64,000 nucleotides of DNA, from contig JAMJFO010000001.1 in the NCBI GenBank assembly GCA_023544645.1, positions 1-64,000 on the forward strand, read 5' to 3'. The notes under the pieces were generated by a model, which saw only the letters and a program-made list of their open reading frames with translations, made no database searches and was not told where the DNA came from. The position numbers and the translations under genes were made by a program. Position 1 is the stretch's first letter, and the number at the start of each line of letters is the position of its first letter. The stretch is from Desulfobulbaceae bacterium. Lineage in GTDB: Bacteria > Desulfobacterota > Desulfobulbia > Desulfobulbales > Desulfobulbaceae. Shown here piece after piece: positions 46,280-54,471 of this stretch.

Positions 46280-46583
46280 AAGAAGACCTGTTCATTATCT
46301 GCTGGTACTGCTGGCGGCGCTCTGTATTCTGGATTTATCTCTCTTCTATTATTCAATGCACCGCCGGGCCGAACTACGAAATAATGTTTTGCTTTTTGAT
46401 GTTGTAACTTCCAGCCTGGGTTTGACCGATCTTTGCGTGTCGACAGAGGCGCGCTATACGAGGCATCCGGCGGTCAGTGACCCTGTTGTTCCCTTTATGG
46501 ACCATCCCGGCGCCATAGAGCATTTTCCCACCGGATCCTTCTGGGTTCCTCCTCGTTCCGTGCCCGCGCTCCGGGAGTACTGA
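46266..46583 (+). CDS. Hypothetical single-pass membrane protein
   Basis: About 105 residues: one N-terminal helix (VHYLLVLLAALCILDLSLFYY) and a periplasmic part with MHRRAELRNNVLLFD, GLTDLCVSTEARYTRHPAVSD and DHPGAIEHFPTGSFWVPP. I do not know the family. The periplasmic part is rich in His and ends with a proline-rich tail. The open frame begins at 46224, but those first codons lie in repeat copy A; GTG 46266 (or 46260) gives a start next to the helix. Its stop and the next start overlap by one base, so it is coupled to permease 2. Confidence 0.65.
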   Translation: MTIYARRPVHYLLVLLAALCILDLSLFYYSMHRRAELRNNVLLFDVVTSSLGLTDLCVSTEARYTRHPAVSDPVVPFMDHPGAIEHFPTGSFWVPPRSVPALREY

Positions 46584-47779
46584 TGCTGAGCGGCCTGACC
46601 AGACATGTCAATATCCTTGACTTCACCCTGGCGTCACTCTGGCGCCGCCGATTGAAGAATGTCAGCGTATTGCTCGTGTTTGCCGGGGTTATTTTCCTGG
46701 TGGCTTCATTTCAGATGGTGACCCAGGCGCTGACGGAAACTGCCGCGCAGGTCCTGCGCAGCGCTCCCGAAATTACCGTCCAGCGCATGTCTGCCGGCCG
46801 GCAGGTCGATGTGCCGGAAGAATATGTCGACAAATTATCTGAAATATTTGGCGTCAGGGATGTGGTTCCCCGGGTATGGGGCTATTACTTTGACGAGCTG
46901 ACCGGCGCCAACTATACGGTTATGGGCATTGATCCGGTCCGGATGCCGTTGGCGGAGAAACTGCATATCAGCCTGGCTGAAGGCGTCATGTTCGGCGCCG
47001 AGCAACGGGGCGCGGTGGTGCTTGGCAGGTCCGTGCATGAGATGCTGCGTAAGAAAGGTAGTTCGTTGCTGTCCCTGTTCAGGCCGGATTTATCGCAGTT
47101 TTCGTTTACGGTCTCCGGAATTTTCAATGCAGACACCGATATCCTGACCAATGACCTTATTGTCATGCATATTGAGGATGCCCGGGACCTGTTTCAGATC
47201 GCGCAGGACAGAGCCACGGATCTCTGCATTTACGTGATCAATGAAGCTGAGATCCCGACCATTGCCAAAAAAATAGCCGGCATCCTGCCCGATGCCAGGG
47301 TGCTGACCCGGTCGCAGATCAGCAAGACCTACCAGGTGGTTTTCGGCTGGCGCAGCGGTTTCGCTTCAGTGTGCCTGCTGGCTGCCCTGACGGCATTTGT
47401 TATTTTTGCCTGGGACAAGGCGTCCGGGCTTTCGCCGGAAGAGCGGCGGGAGATCAGCATCCTCAAGATTTTGGGATGGGAGACGGCTGATATCCTGGCG
47501 GTCCGTTTCTGGGAAGGCCTCGTGGTTTCGGGCCTGGCTTTTATCATAGGCTGCACATTGGCCTATATTCATGTGGCCTTTTTCGAAGCGTCGCTCTTCA
47601 GGCCGGTGCTTGTGGGCTGGTCGGTCATCTATCCGCCGTTTCAGCTGGCCCCGAAATTAGTGATTGAGAATTTCCTGTTGATTTTCTGTCTGACAGTGCT
47701 GCCGTACCAGGCTGCCACGGTTATTCCTGCCTGGCGGAGCGCCAGTGTTCCTGCCGATTCAGCCCTGAGCGGGTCATAG
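46583..47779 (+). CDS. FtsX/MacB-type ABC transporter permease 2
   Basis: A 398-residue permease: N-terminal helix (VSVLLVFAGVIFLVASF, ~27-43), periplasmic domain of ~200 residues, then helices near 258-275, 313-335 and 360-380. SPEERREISILKILGWETADIL is the coupling region. It resembles permease 1 in layout but not closely in sequence. The ATPase encoded next (47796) is its likely partner. MacB-type transporters of this kind move substrates within or across the periplasm, or drive lipoprotein release, rather than import across the inner membrane. The cargo is unknown. Confidence 0.87.
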   Translation: MLSGLTRHVNILDFTLASLWRRRLKNVSVLLVFAGVIFLVASFQMVTQALTETAAQVLRSAPEITVQRMSAGRQVDVPEEYVDKLSEIFGVRDVVPRVWGYYFDELTGANYTVMGIDPVRMPLAEKLHISLAEGVMFGAEQRGAVVLGRSVHEMLRKKGSSLLSLFRPDLSQFSFTVSGIFNADTDILTNDLIVMHIEDARDLFQIAQDRATDLCIYVINEAEIPTIAKKIAGILPDARVLTRSQISKTYQVVFGWRSGFASVCLLAALTAFVIFAWDKASGLSPEERREISILKILGWETADILAVRFWEGLVVSGLAFIIGCTLAYIHVAFFEASLFRPVLVGWSVIYPPFQLAPKLVIENFLLIFCLTVLPYQAATVIPAWRSASVPADSALSGS

Positions 47780-47795
47780 ATTGCGGAGCAGATCC

Positions 47796-48473
47796 ATGCT
47801 TATTGAGCTCGAATCAGTCACCAAGATATATAATCAGGGCCAGGTTAACGAGGTAGTTGCCCTGGATGATATCAGCCTGGAGGTCGATGATAACAGCATG
47901 ATCTGCCTGCGGGGGGCCAGCGGCTGCGGCAAGAGCACCCTGCTTTCGATCATCGGCTGTGTTTTTCAGCCGACAAGCGGCCGGGTGGCCATTGGGGGCA
48001 AGCAGCTTTCGCGCCTGCCCGACCGCTTCCTCACCCTGCACCGCCGCCGCTACATCGGTTTCATTTTCCAGAATTTCAACATTCTCACATCTCTGACGGT
48101 GCGGGAGAATATTGTCCTGCCGCTTATTCCTCTGGGGATCTCTCCGACTCGCATGAAGGAAAGAGCAGAGGAATTGATGGATCAATTCTCCATCAGCCAT
48201 CGGCGGAACTTTCCGGCCGGCCAGGTTTCCGGCGGAGAACTGCAGCGGGTGGCCATTGCCAGGGCCCTGGTCAGCGATCCGCCGCTCATTCTGGCCGATG
48301 AGCCGACCGCGCACCTGGACAGCAGGCTGGGGCTGGAGTTCATGCACTTCATGGCTGACCTTAAGGCAAAAGGCAAGACGATAATCATTACCTCGCATGA
48401 TTCGATGGTGACGGAACATCCCGCCATTGACCGGGTGATTGACATGAAGGACGGACGCATTCATGTTCCTTGA
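47796..48473 (+). CDS. ABC transporter ATPase 2 (LolD/MacB type)
   Basis: A 225-residue ATPase. Walker A is GASGCGKST (about residues 39-47), the Q loop is IFQNFNILTSLTV, the signature is VSGGELQRVAIARA, Walker B is LILADEPTAHLD and the H loop is ITSHDS. It follows permease 2 by 16 bp and overlaps the next gene by 11 bp. ATG 47796 with GGAG upstream is preferred to the in-frame TTG at 47781. Confidence 0.9.
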   Translation: MLIELESVTKIYNQGQVNEVVALDDISLEVDDNSMICLRGASGCGKSTLLSIIGCVFQPTSGRVAIGGKQLSRLPDRFLTLHRRRYIGFIFQNFNILTSLTVRENIVLPLIPLGISPTRMKERAEELMDQFSISHRRNFPAGQVSGGELQRVAIARALVSDPPLILADEPTAHLDSRLGLEFMHFMADLKAKGKTIIITSHDSMVTEHPAIDRVIDMKDGRIHVP

Positions 48474-49470
48474 TTCCTGGAGCATTGCCTTGGTTACCTG
48501 TGGCCTGGTGGTTTTATTTCTCATGATTTTTGCCGCCCGAAGCGCGGTCAGGGTCCTGTTTTACTGGGATCCGGACAGTGATTCCAACCGGCAGATCCGC
48601 CTGGAGAACGAGATATGGCTGACGTCAACGCTGGTGGAGTATGCCCTGGCTGTGCAGGTTATTTCACTGGTGGTATTTGTCCTGGCTGCGGATCATTACA
48701 GCCAGTCCATTGTCGGGGCAATGTGCGCCACCGGCAGCCTCCTGGCCAATGATTTCGGTATTCCGGCCCTGATTGTTAAGATCGGAGGGGTCTTTTTTTA
48801 CGGATTCTGGATAGTCCTGCATCAGCTGGACGTCCGCTCGGAAAGATATCCGTTGGTGCGGATCAAATATGTGTATCTGCTGCTGCTCCTGCCTCTGCTG
48901 CTTCTGGATCTTTCGCTTGAGACATTATATATCGCCGGGCTTGAGCCGGATATCATTACTTCCTGCTGTGCTGTTGTCTTCGGGGAATCTGCCGGCGGCG
49001 GGACAAATCTGCTGGCCGGCATGTCCCATGAAGCAGGCCTGATATTGTTTTATGGAACATCCCTGTTGCTGATCATCTTCGGATTAAGCGCTTCCTTGCG
49101 GTGGCGGCCATGGGGGATTTTGGTATACAGTGCTGCCTGGTTCTTTTTCTTTCTCCTCGCCCTGATGATGGTGACAACCGAATTCTCATCCTACATCTAT
49201 GCCATGCCCTTTCACAACTGTCCTTTCTGTATCCTCAAACCGGAGTATAATTACATCGGTTTTATCATTTACCTGACCCTTTTTGCCGGGGCCTTTCTGG
49301 GCATGAGCATGGTCGTGGTCGAACCGTTGCGCCGGCTGCAGGGAATGGAAAAGGATGTCTCCGGATACCAGCGGAAAGCCCTTTATATCTCCCTGTTGCT
49401 GCTGGCGCTCTTCATCGTGCTCGCCTCCTACCATTATGTCAAATACATGTATCTGGGCGGTGAAGGTTGA
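48463..49470 (+). CDS. Polytopic membrane protein with periplasm-type cysteine pairs
   Basis: A 335-residue membrane protein with about eight hydrophobic segments. Cysteines stand out: C88 in GAMCATGSLLANDFG, C168 and C169 in TSCCAVVFGES, and C253/C256 in HNCPFCILKP, next to aromatic residues. I do not recognise the family. A CxxC plus separate cysteines in a membrane protein suits thiol-disulfide transfer or copper handling, in the manner of DsbD, ScsB or VKOR proteins, though the sequence is not theirs. It ends the plus-strand operon that contains TlpA-like and NosL proteins, and overlaps the ATPase 2 gene by 11 bp. Confidence 0.7.
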   Translation: MFLDSWSIALVTCGLVVLFLMIFAARSAVRVLFYWDPDSDSNRQIRLENEIWLTSTLVEYALAVQVISLVVFVLAADHYSQSIVGAMCATGSLLANDFGIPALIVKIGGVFFYGFWIVLHQLDVRSERYPLVRIKYVYLLLLLPLLLLDLSLETLYIAGLEPDIITSCCAVVFGESAGGGTNLLAGMSHEAGLILFYGTSLLLIIFGLSASLRWRPWGILVYSAAWFFFFLLALMMVTTEFSSYIYAMPFHNCPFCILKPEYNYIGFIIYLTLFAGAFLGMSMVVVEPLRRLQGMEKDVSGYQRKALYISLLLLALFIVLASYHYVKYMYLGGEG

Positions 49471-49536
49471 ACCGGAGATGTGATTTTTTCTTGTGCCTGT
49501 CCGGTATTTTTCCATAACCCTGGTGAGAAATGCCGG

Positions 49537-50073
49537 TTAATTGTCCGGGGGGAATTTATTAAGTTTGCGCTGCAGGGTTCGGCGGTGCAGGCCCAGTTTT
49601 TTGGCCGCGGCGGAAATGTTTCCCTGGCAGTCATGCAGAACCCGGTTGATGTGCTCCCACTCCATCCTGGCCAGGGAGGGGGCATGGAAATTTTCTTCGG
49701 CCCCAGGGATGCCGAGTTCGGTGTTTTTGGAAAAGGCGCTGAGAATATCATCAACGTCCGCCGGTTTCGGCAGGAACGAGACTGCGCCAAGTTTAACCGC
49801 TTCGGTCGCCGTGGCGATGCTGCCGTATCCGGTAAGCACGACAATGCGCATATCCGGGTGGATTGCCAGGGCGTCCCTGATCAGTTCCAGGCCTGATTTC
49901 CCGGGCATTCGCAAATCGACAACCGCCATTTCCGGCCGGTGTTTGTTGACTATAGCCATGGCCTGGTCATAGTTTTCGGCGAGAAACACCTTGTACTCAC
50001 GTTTTTCAAAGGCCCGGCCAAGGCGTTCGCGAAAAAAAACCTCGTCATCAACTAGAAGTAATGAAATCGTCAT
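49537..50073 (-). CDS. RegA/PrrA/ActR-family response regulator
   Basis: A 178-residue regulator. The receiver domain has D53 (AVVDLRMPGKSG) and K103-type LPKPAD. A linker leads to a Fis-type HTH, HINRVLHDCQGNISAAAKKLG followed by LHRRTLQRKL, which is highly characteristic of RegA/PrrA/ActR. In proteobacteria these regulators respond to redox state and control respiration, carbon fixation and nitrogen metabolism. It is encoded 33 bp after its kinase on the same strand. Confidence 0.92.
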   Translation of the reverse strand: MTISLLLVDDEVFFRERLGRAFEKREYKVFLAENYDQAMAIVNKHRPEMAVVDLRMPGKSGLELIRDALAIHPDMRIVVLTGYGSIATATEAVKLGAVSFLPKPADVDDILSAFSKNTELGIPGAEENFHAPSLARMEWEHINRVLHDCQGNISAAAKKLGLHRRTLQRKLNKFPPDN

Positions 50074-50106
50074 TGGAGTTACCTCTCTCCTTTTCTGAAT
50101 AAGCGT

Positions 50107-51516
50107 TTATCTGTAGAGAACCTGTTTCAGGGAAAAGCTTATGACTGCCCTGGTTCCCTTGCCGGGTATCGAGTCGATCTGAAGGCTTCCGCCAAAACGT
50201 TCGGCCGCTGATTCGGTTAAAAATAATCCCAGGCCCAATCCTTTGCCGGGTTCCTTGGTGGTAAAAAAAGGCTCGATTGACCTGGCCAGGGTCTCTTTGT
50301 CCATGCCTTTTCCCTCATCCTGCACCTCGAAGTAAAGAAATTGATTGTCTCGCCGGCAGAGCAGGGTCACAATGCCGGTCGCATCGGAAGCATCGATTGC
50401 GTTTTTTACCAGTCCTCTGATGATTCGCTTTACGGTGCGAAAAGGCATGCGGATGGTCATTTCCTTGATATCGCTGCTGACTCTGATTCGTTCCCTGATG
50501 TCTCCCGGGAACCAATCCAGAACTTCCCTGCACAGTTCCTCAATGGTGAAGGTTCGCAGGGCCTCGGCAAGATGCTCGCCGGCATCGGCTGACATCTGGT
50601 AGAGGATTTCACGGCAGCGTTCCACCTGTTCCCGGATGAGTTTGGTGTCGTCGATCAATTCAGGATCGGCGGATTGCTGTTTCAGTGTTGTCAGCATTTC
50701 GCCGGCGGCAATGGCTATGGTGGCCAGGGGGGTCGAGAATTCGTGGGCCGCGCCGGCGGAGAGGGTGGCGAGGGAGGCGAGTTTTTCACTGCGGTTTTTT
50801 TCCAGTTCAAGCTCATTTAAGGTCTTTTGGTGGTCCTCCAGGTCTTCCTGTATCTTGTTGACAAAGAAAACAATGAAAAAAACGGTAATGGCAAAGGCCA
50901 GCCACATTCCCTGCAGGTGCAGAGACATGTTGGTATGAAGCATGCTGCTGGTCGTTGAATCCGGCTGACAGGCGGATAGCAGCAAATTATCCGGCGAGAG
51001 ATGTTCCATCGCCGCCAGCCGTTGGGGAAGGTAGAAAAGCGTAGCATAGCTCAGGGTTGTAAATAGTGCCAGCCCCCAAGCCCATGGCGGCCGCATGAGG
51101 ATTGCGCCCAGCGAGATATGAATGAGAAACAGGAAGGTGAAAGGGTTCATCGGGCCGCCGGTATAATGGAGCAGGGCGGTGAGCAGGATAATGTCCAGAA
51201 ACATGACCATGGCAAATAAACCGCCTGGTATGGTTTTGTTTCTTTTGATGTACTGGTAGTGAAAAATGATATTGCTGGCGCCGCCGAAGCCGATGATCAT
51301 GATCAGGATTGGCACAGGCGTTACGGTTTCAAAAAAGATATATGCCGCCAGCACCAGCAGCGTCTGGCAAAGCATCGCTCCCCAGCGGAGAAGAAGTATG
51401 CGGGAAAAGGCAATGCCGGATTGGGTTTCATCCCTGCCAATGCTGTCGATGAGAATGCGGTTTTTTTCCACAGAGTTCAATATTGTCTTGATTGTGAAAG
51501 GAAAATATCTGGTCAT
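50107..51516 (-). CDS. RegB/PrrB-family redox sensor histidine kinase
   Basis: A 469-residue kinase with about six membrane helices (between residues ~42 and 220). GGPMNPFTF at 120-128 matches the quinone-sensing GGxxNPF loop of RegB. The H box is AAHEFSTPLATI with H258. C301 in ERCREIL stands 43 residues after it, about where the redox-active cysteine of RegB lies (40 residues after its histidine). The ATPase domain has GLVKNAIDASD, EVQDEGKGMD and GKGLGLGLFLTE. It probably reports the quinone pool or periplasm-linked redox state to the RegA-like regulator. Confidence 0.9.
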   Translation of the reverse strand: MTRYFPFTIKTILNSVEKNRILIDSIGRDETQSGIAFSRILLLRWGAMLCQTLLVLAAYIFFETVTPVPILIMIIGFGGASNIIFHYQYIKRNKTIPGGLFAMVMFLDIILLTALLHYTGGPMNPFTFLFLIHISLGAILMRPPWAWGLALFTTLSYATLFYLPQRLAAMEHLSPDNLLLSACQPDSTTSSMLHTNMSLHLQGMWLAFAITVFFIVFFVNKIQEDLEDHQKTLNELELEKNRSEKLASLATLSAGAAHEFSTPLATIAIAAGEMLTTLKQQSADPELIDDTKLIREQVERCREILYQMSADAGEHLAEALRTFTIEELCREVLDWFPGDIRERIRVSSDIKEMTIRMPFRTVKRIIRGLVKNAIDASDATGIVTLLCRRDNQFLYFEVQDEGKGMDKETLARSIEPFFTTKEPGKGLGLGLFLTESAAERFGGSLQIDSIPGKGTRAVISFSLKQVLYR

Positions 51517-51634
51517 GGTGTTTATAAAAACCCTCTCTACCCTAGCATATGATCGCAGTGTTTGTCAGCAGGAGATGGCAGGGAAGCCGTCTTTCTATTT
51601 CGTGCAATAAGGGAGTGGTGGGGAACGGGATAAA

Positions 51635-51677
51635 CGGGCAACCCGCTCCGGCATGTAGCGGCAGATGGGGTTGCCCG
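51635..51677. other. Inverted repeat in the 210-bp gap between nosL2 and the kinase gene
   Basis: CGGGCAACCC (51635-51644) and GGGTTGCCCG (51668-51677) form a perfect 10-bp stem with a 23-base loop. It lies downstream of the second NosL gene on the minus strand and could act as a 3' hairpin or terminator, though no T run follows. Confidence 0.45.
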
Positions 51678-51726
51678 GCTGCATTGATTGAGGCAGTGGG
51701 GCGTGAAGATGAACTGTCCGTTACGT

Positions 51727-52269
51727 TCACATATCCATTTTTCCTTTCATGTGCATTTTGCCCATGAGCGGTTTCAAGGTTTCCATTGTGATGGCTTCGT
51801 ACGGGGCTGCCTCGCCGCTATGCTCTTTCTGGAAACTTTCGGCCGCGGCCGCATCGGCAAAAGGTATCAATTCTTTGCCCATCGGCCCCTTTTTGTCGCT
51901 GCCGATGACGTAATGGGCTTTCCTGGCGTCGATCCAGTCTTCGGTATTAAATTCACGGACCCAGACAGCCGCAATGTCACCTGATGAATGCTCCTTGTCG
52001 AATCGATCCATATTAAAAAGGAAATCGAACATGCATTTGCAACCGTCAAACGGAGTCATGGTGCCATCAGCGAAAATAATCTGGGTCTGCCACTGCGGAT
52101 ACCTGGCTGGAAACATACCGCATTTCCCGCAGGTGACATCCTCTGCTATTTCTCTGGGCGCGGTGGCAGGATCCTCTGATCCCTGGGTGAGCGAAACCAT
52201 GGCGATGGTTAACAGCATGGCTGCGGCTACAAGTATTTTGGGCAACTGAATCACTCTTTGCAGTAACAT
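51727..52269 (-). CDS. NosL-type copper-binding protein 2, with Met/His-rich tail
   Basis: A 180-residue exported protein. The signal peptide runs to about residue 30. The NosL motif is C47, C50, M52 (DVTCGKCGMFPARYPQW), then FADGTMTPFDGCKCMFDFL with an extra CKC (77-79), and WIDARKAHYVIGSDKKGPMG. The last ~12 residues (MGKMHMKGKMDM) are rich in Met and Lys with one His, a likely soft-metal tail. An AGGAGG site precedes the ATG. It is divergent from the ArsR-efflux genes, which suits copper response. No lipobox is seen. Confidence 0.88.
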   Translation of the reverse strand: MLLQRVIQLPKILVAAAMLLTIAMVSLTQGSEDPATAPREIAEDVTCGKCGMFPARYPQWQTQIIFADGTMTPFDGCKCMFDFLFNMDRFDKEHSSGDIAAVWVREFNTEDWIDARKAHYVIGSDKKGPMGKELIPFADAAAAESFQKEHSGEAAPYEAITMETLKPLMGKMHMKGKMDM

Positions 52270-52746
52270 TATTCCTCCTGGTATAAATTGTTTTATTGGT
52301 AATGAAAGTATCTGTTATTTTTTTACCACACAAAAACAGCTTTGCTGGTGTGGCAAATTGTCGCGCAATTGAAGGGGGTGGATTTTTGTGCGGAGTGAAA
52401 TATGATATTCATATCAATTGGTTGTCACGTTTCCGCTCTTGGCCGGCGCGCGGAAAACGTTGGTTTGTGATGGATGCGACAATTTGCCATATTTGCATGA
52501 AGTTGCCCTTGTGGTACAAAATCATAGTTCTCTTTCTTCCGGCGTTCTCCAGATAGGGATCTTCTCATCAGTCGGCTTACTGCTGGGTTTTTTTAGAATC
52601 TCTATCTGGAGAACGTCCGTTTTTTCACCTGTCTGCCGCAGATCTCTCGCACCTTATTTTCCGCTCTCCGTAACGTGCACAAATATATTGCATTTTTTCC
52701 TCAGTTGTTTATATATGAGTATCTGTTCATATATTTGTTGTTGGCG
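52270..52746. other. 477-bp palindrome-rich divergent regulatory region
   Basis: No credible gene. It contains CCACAC-N16-GTGTGG (52326-52353) with an inner CAGC-TTT-GCTG hairpin, a 14-bp inverted pair TGGCAAATTGTCGC (52351-52364) / GCGACAATTTGCCA (52476-52489), CGTTTCCGC / GCGGAAAACG between them, and a long imperfect stem 52541-52560 / 52598-52617. It also carries CTTGTGGTAC and CAGTCGGCTTACTG, both present at 43.9 kb. Confidence 0.6.
52324..52353. promoter_or_regulatory. TACCACAC...GTGTGG candidate operator before nosL2
   Basis: TACCACAC (52324-52331) and GTGTGG (52348-52353) flank a CAGC-TTT-GCTG hairpin 55 bp upstream of the second NosL start. TACCACAC is identical to the arm of the palindrome at 43992-43999. 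Confidence 0.45.
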
Positions 52747-53118
52747 ATGAAATCAAAAGAAAAAAAATTTTCTCCAGATACATGCGGCTGCCGCCTGGTC
52801 CACCGGGAACGAGTGGCTGCCGCATGTGATACTGCTTTGCCAGACGATGAGATCATGCGGCTTTCCGAGTTGTTCAAAGCCCTGGGTGATGTTACCCGCC
52901 TGCGGATTATTCTGGCTCTTGATCAGGGCGAAATGTGTGTATGCGACCTGGCGGCTTTTCTCGGTGTTACCGAATCCGCGGTCAGCCATCAACTCCGCCT
53001 GCTGCGTCAACTTCATCTGGTCGCCAATCGAAGAAAAGGACCGATACTCTATTATCGGCTGGACGACGACCATGTCAGTCAACTGGTCCATATCGGTCTG
53101 GTCCACATACGGGAATAA
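52747..53118 (+). CDS. ArsR/SmtB-family metal-sensing repressor (CadC-like)
   Basis: A 123-residue winged-helix repressor. ELFKALGDVTRLRIILAL opens the fold and VTESAVSHQLRLLRQLHLV is the recognition helix. C64 and C66 (EMCVCDL) sit where CadC/ArsR place their alpha-3 metal ligands, and C13/C15 (DTCGCR) could be the N-terminal ligands of a CadC-type site. A thiophilic metal such as Cd, Pb, Zn or Cu is expected. ATG 52747 is the natural start; the frame extends upstream to 52675. It lies 5 bp before the efflux permease gene. Confidence 0.9.
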   Translation: MKSKEKKFSPDTCGCRLVHRERVAAACDTALPDDEIMRLSELFKALGDVTRLRIILALDQGEMCVCDLAAFLGVTESAVSHQLRLLRQLHLVANRRKGPILYYRLDDDHVSQLVHIGLVHIRE

Positions 53119-53123
53119 GCGAT

Positions 53124-54353
53124 ATGCATGATGTTTTCGTCATAGCCCTGGAAATTCTTTATTCTTCCTGGGAGGTTCTGCAGGAGGCTTCGGTATATAT
53201 TATCCTGGGCCTGCTTGTCAGCGGCCTGCTCAAGGTATTTATTTCTCCTTCCTCAGTTGCGTCGCATCTTGGCCAGGGCCGAGTTCTTCCGGTACTCAAG
53301 GCCGCGCTGGTCGGTATACCCATTCCCCTTTGCTCCTGCGGCGTTCTGCCCGCTGCTGCATCTTTGAAAAAGCAGGGGGCCAATAATGGCGCTACAATGG
53401 CATTTCTTATATCTACTCCGGAGTCCGGGGTTGATTCTATATCCATATCATGGGCCCTGCTGGATCCTCTCATGACCGTTACTCGTCCTGTGGCAGCATT
53501 TATTTCCGCTTTTGCCGCAGGGGTTGCGGAAAATTTCAGGGTTTTGCCGCAGGTCCATGATCAGAGCCCGTCGGATCTGAGCTGTCCGGTGGATAACTGC
53601 TGTGACGGCAGTGACTGTCTGCCCCAAGAGCATCAAAATCATCATACGATGACGCAAAAGCTGGTGCAGGGGATACGCTATGCCGCCATTGAACTCTGGG
53701 GAGACATTGCCGGTCCCTTTTTTATCGGAGTATTGTTGGCAGGGATTATTTATGTCGTCATCCCGGAGGATTTCTTCACCTCCTACCTGGGGGGCGGCTT
53801 TGGTTCAATGCTGATAATGCTGGTGCTGGGGATTCCTCTCTATATCTGCGCAACAGCCTCAACCCCCATAGCCGCGGCCTTTATTCTCAAGGGGGTGAGC
53901 CCGGGTGCGGCGCTGGTTTTCCTGCTCGTCGGTCCAGCCACAAATATCATGTCGGTTTCGGTGTTAACCCGCCTTCTTGGTAAAAGAGCAACCATCCTGT
54001 ACCTTGTCTCCATTGCCATTGTCAGTGTGCTGTTCGGCCTAGGTCTTGACAAGGTGTACGAGTTGACAGGATTGTCAGCCCGGGCCACCATCGGGACCGC
54101 GACGGAAATTGTTCCCCTTTGGCTCAAGACCGGGTCAGCCGCGGTCTTGGTCCTTTTGTCCGCTCCCCTTTGTATATCATTTTTGCGGCGATTTTTCTCC
54201 CGACGCAAAAATGACTGCGGGTGTACCGGGTCTTCGTGCTCTGCTGCCGCGGATGAACAAAGGAAAAAAGGATGCCCCGATGTATCGTCGGTCGGTGCTG
54301 CCGGTCATGTTGATGATGGGACGCCGTTTGCCCGCAAGAATAATTGCTGCTGA
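53124..54353 (+). CDS. SO_0444-type Cu/Zn efflux permease (ArsP/DUF318 family)
   Basis: A 409-residue permease with two membrane bundles. The first has GIPIPLCSCGVLPAAASLKKQGA (C70, C72) and STPESGVDS; the second repeats it as GIPLYICATASTPIAAAFILKG. A Cys/His-rich cytoplasmic insert (CPVDNCCDGSDCLPQEHQ near residues 154-171) and a Cys-rich tail (CGCTGSSC and a final NNCC) should bind metal. Together with the upstream ArsR-type regulator it forms a detoxification unit. The start ATG 53124 is preferred; the frame extends upstream through the ArsR gene. Confidence 0.87.
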   Translation: MHDVFVIALEILYSSWEVLQEASVYIILGLLVSGLLKVFISPSSVASHLGQGRVLPVLKAALVGIPIPLCSCGVLPAAASLKKQGANNGATMAFLISTPESGVDSISISWALLDPLMTVTRPVAAFISAFAAGVAENFRVLPQVHDQSPSDLSCPVDNCCDGSDCLPQEHQNHHTMTQKLVQGIRYAAIELWGDIAGPFFIGVLLAGIIYVVIPEDFFTSYLGGGFGSMLIMLVLGIPLYICATASTPIAAAFILKGVSPGAALVFLLVGPATNIMSVSVLTRLLGKRATILYLVSIAIVSVLFGLGLDKVYELTGLSARATIGTATEIVPLWLKTGSAAVLVLLSAPLCISFLRRFFSRRKNDCGCTGSSCSAAADEQRKKGCPDVSSVGAAGHVDDGTPFARKNNCC

Positions 54354-54471
54354 CGATGCAGCTGCCCGGGAGAGGAAAAGAAGAACAGGAAGCTTTTGAC
54401 AAAGGTAATCATTACTAGTATATTTATGCCACGATGAGGTATTTTTTCTGTTTTAACTATGGAGGTAATGC

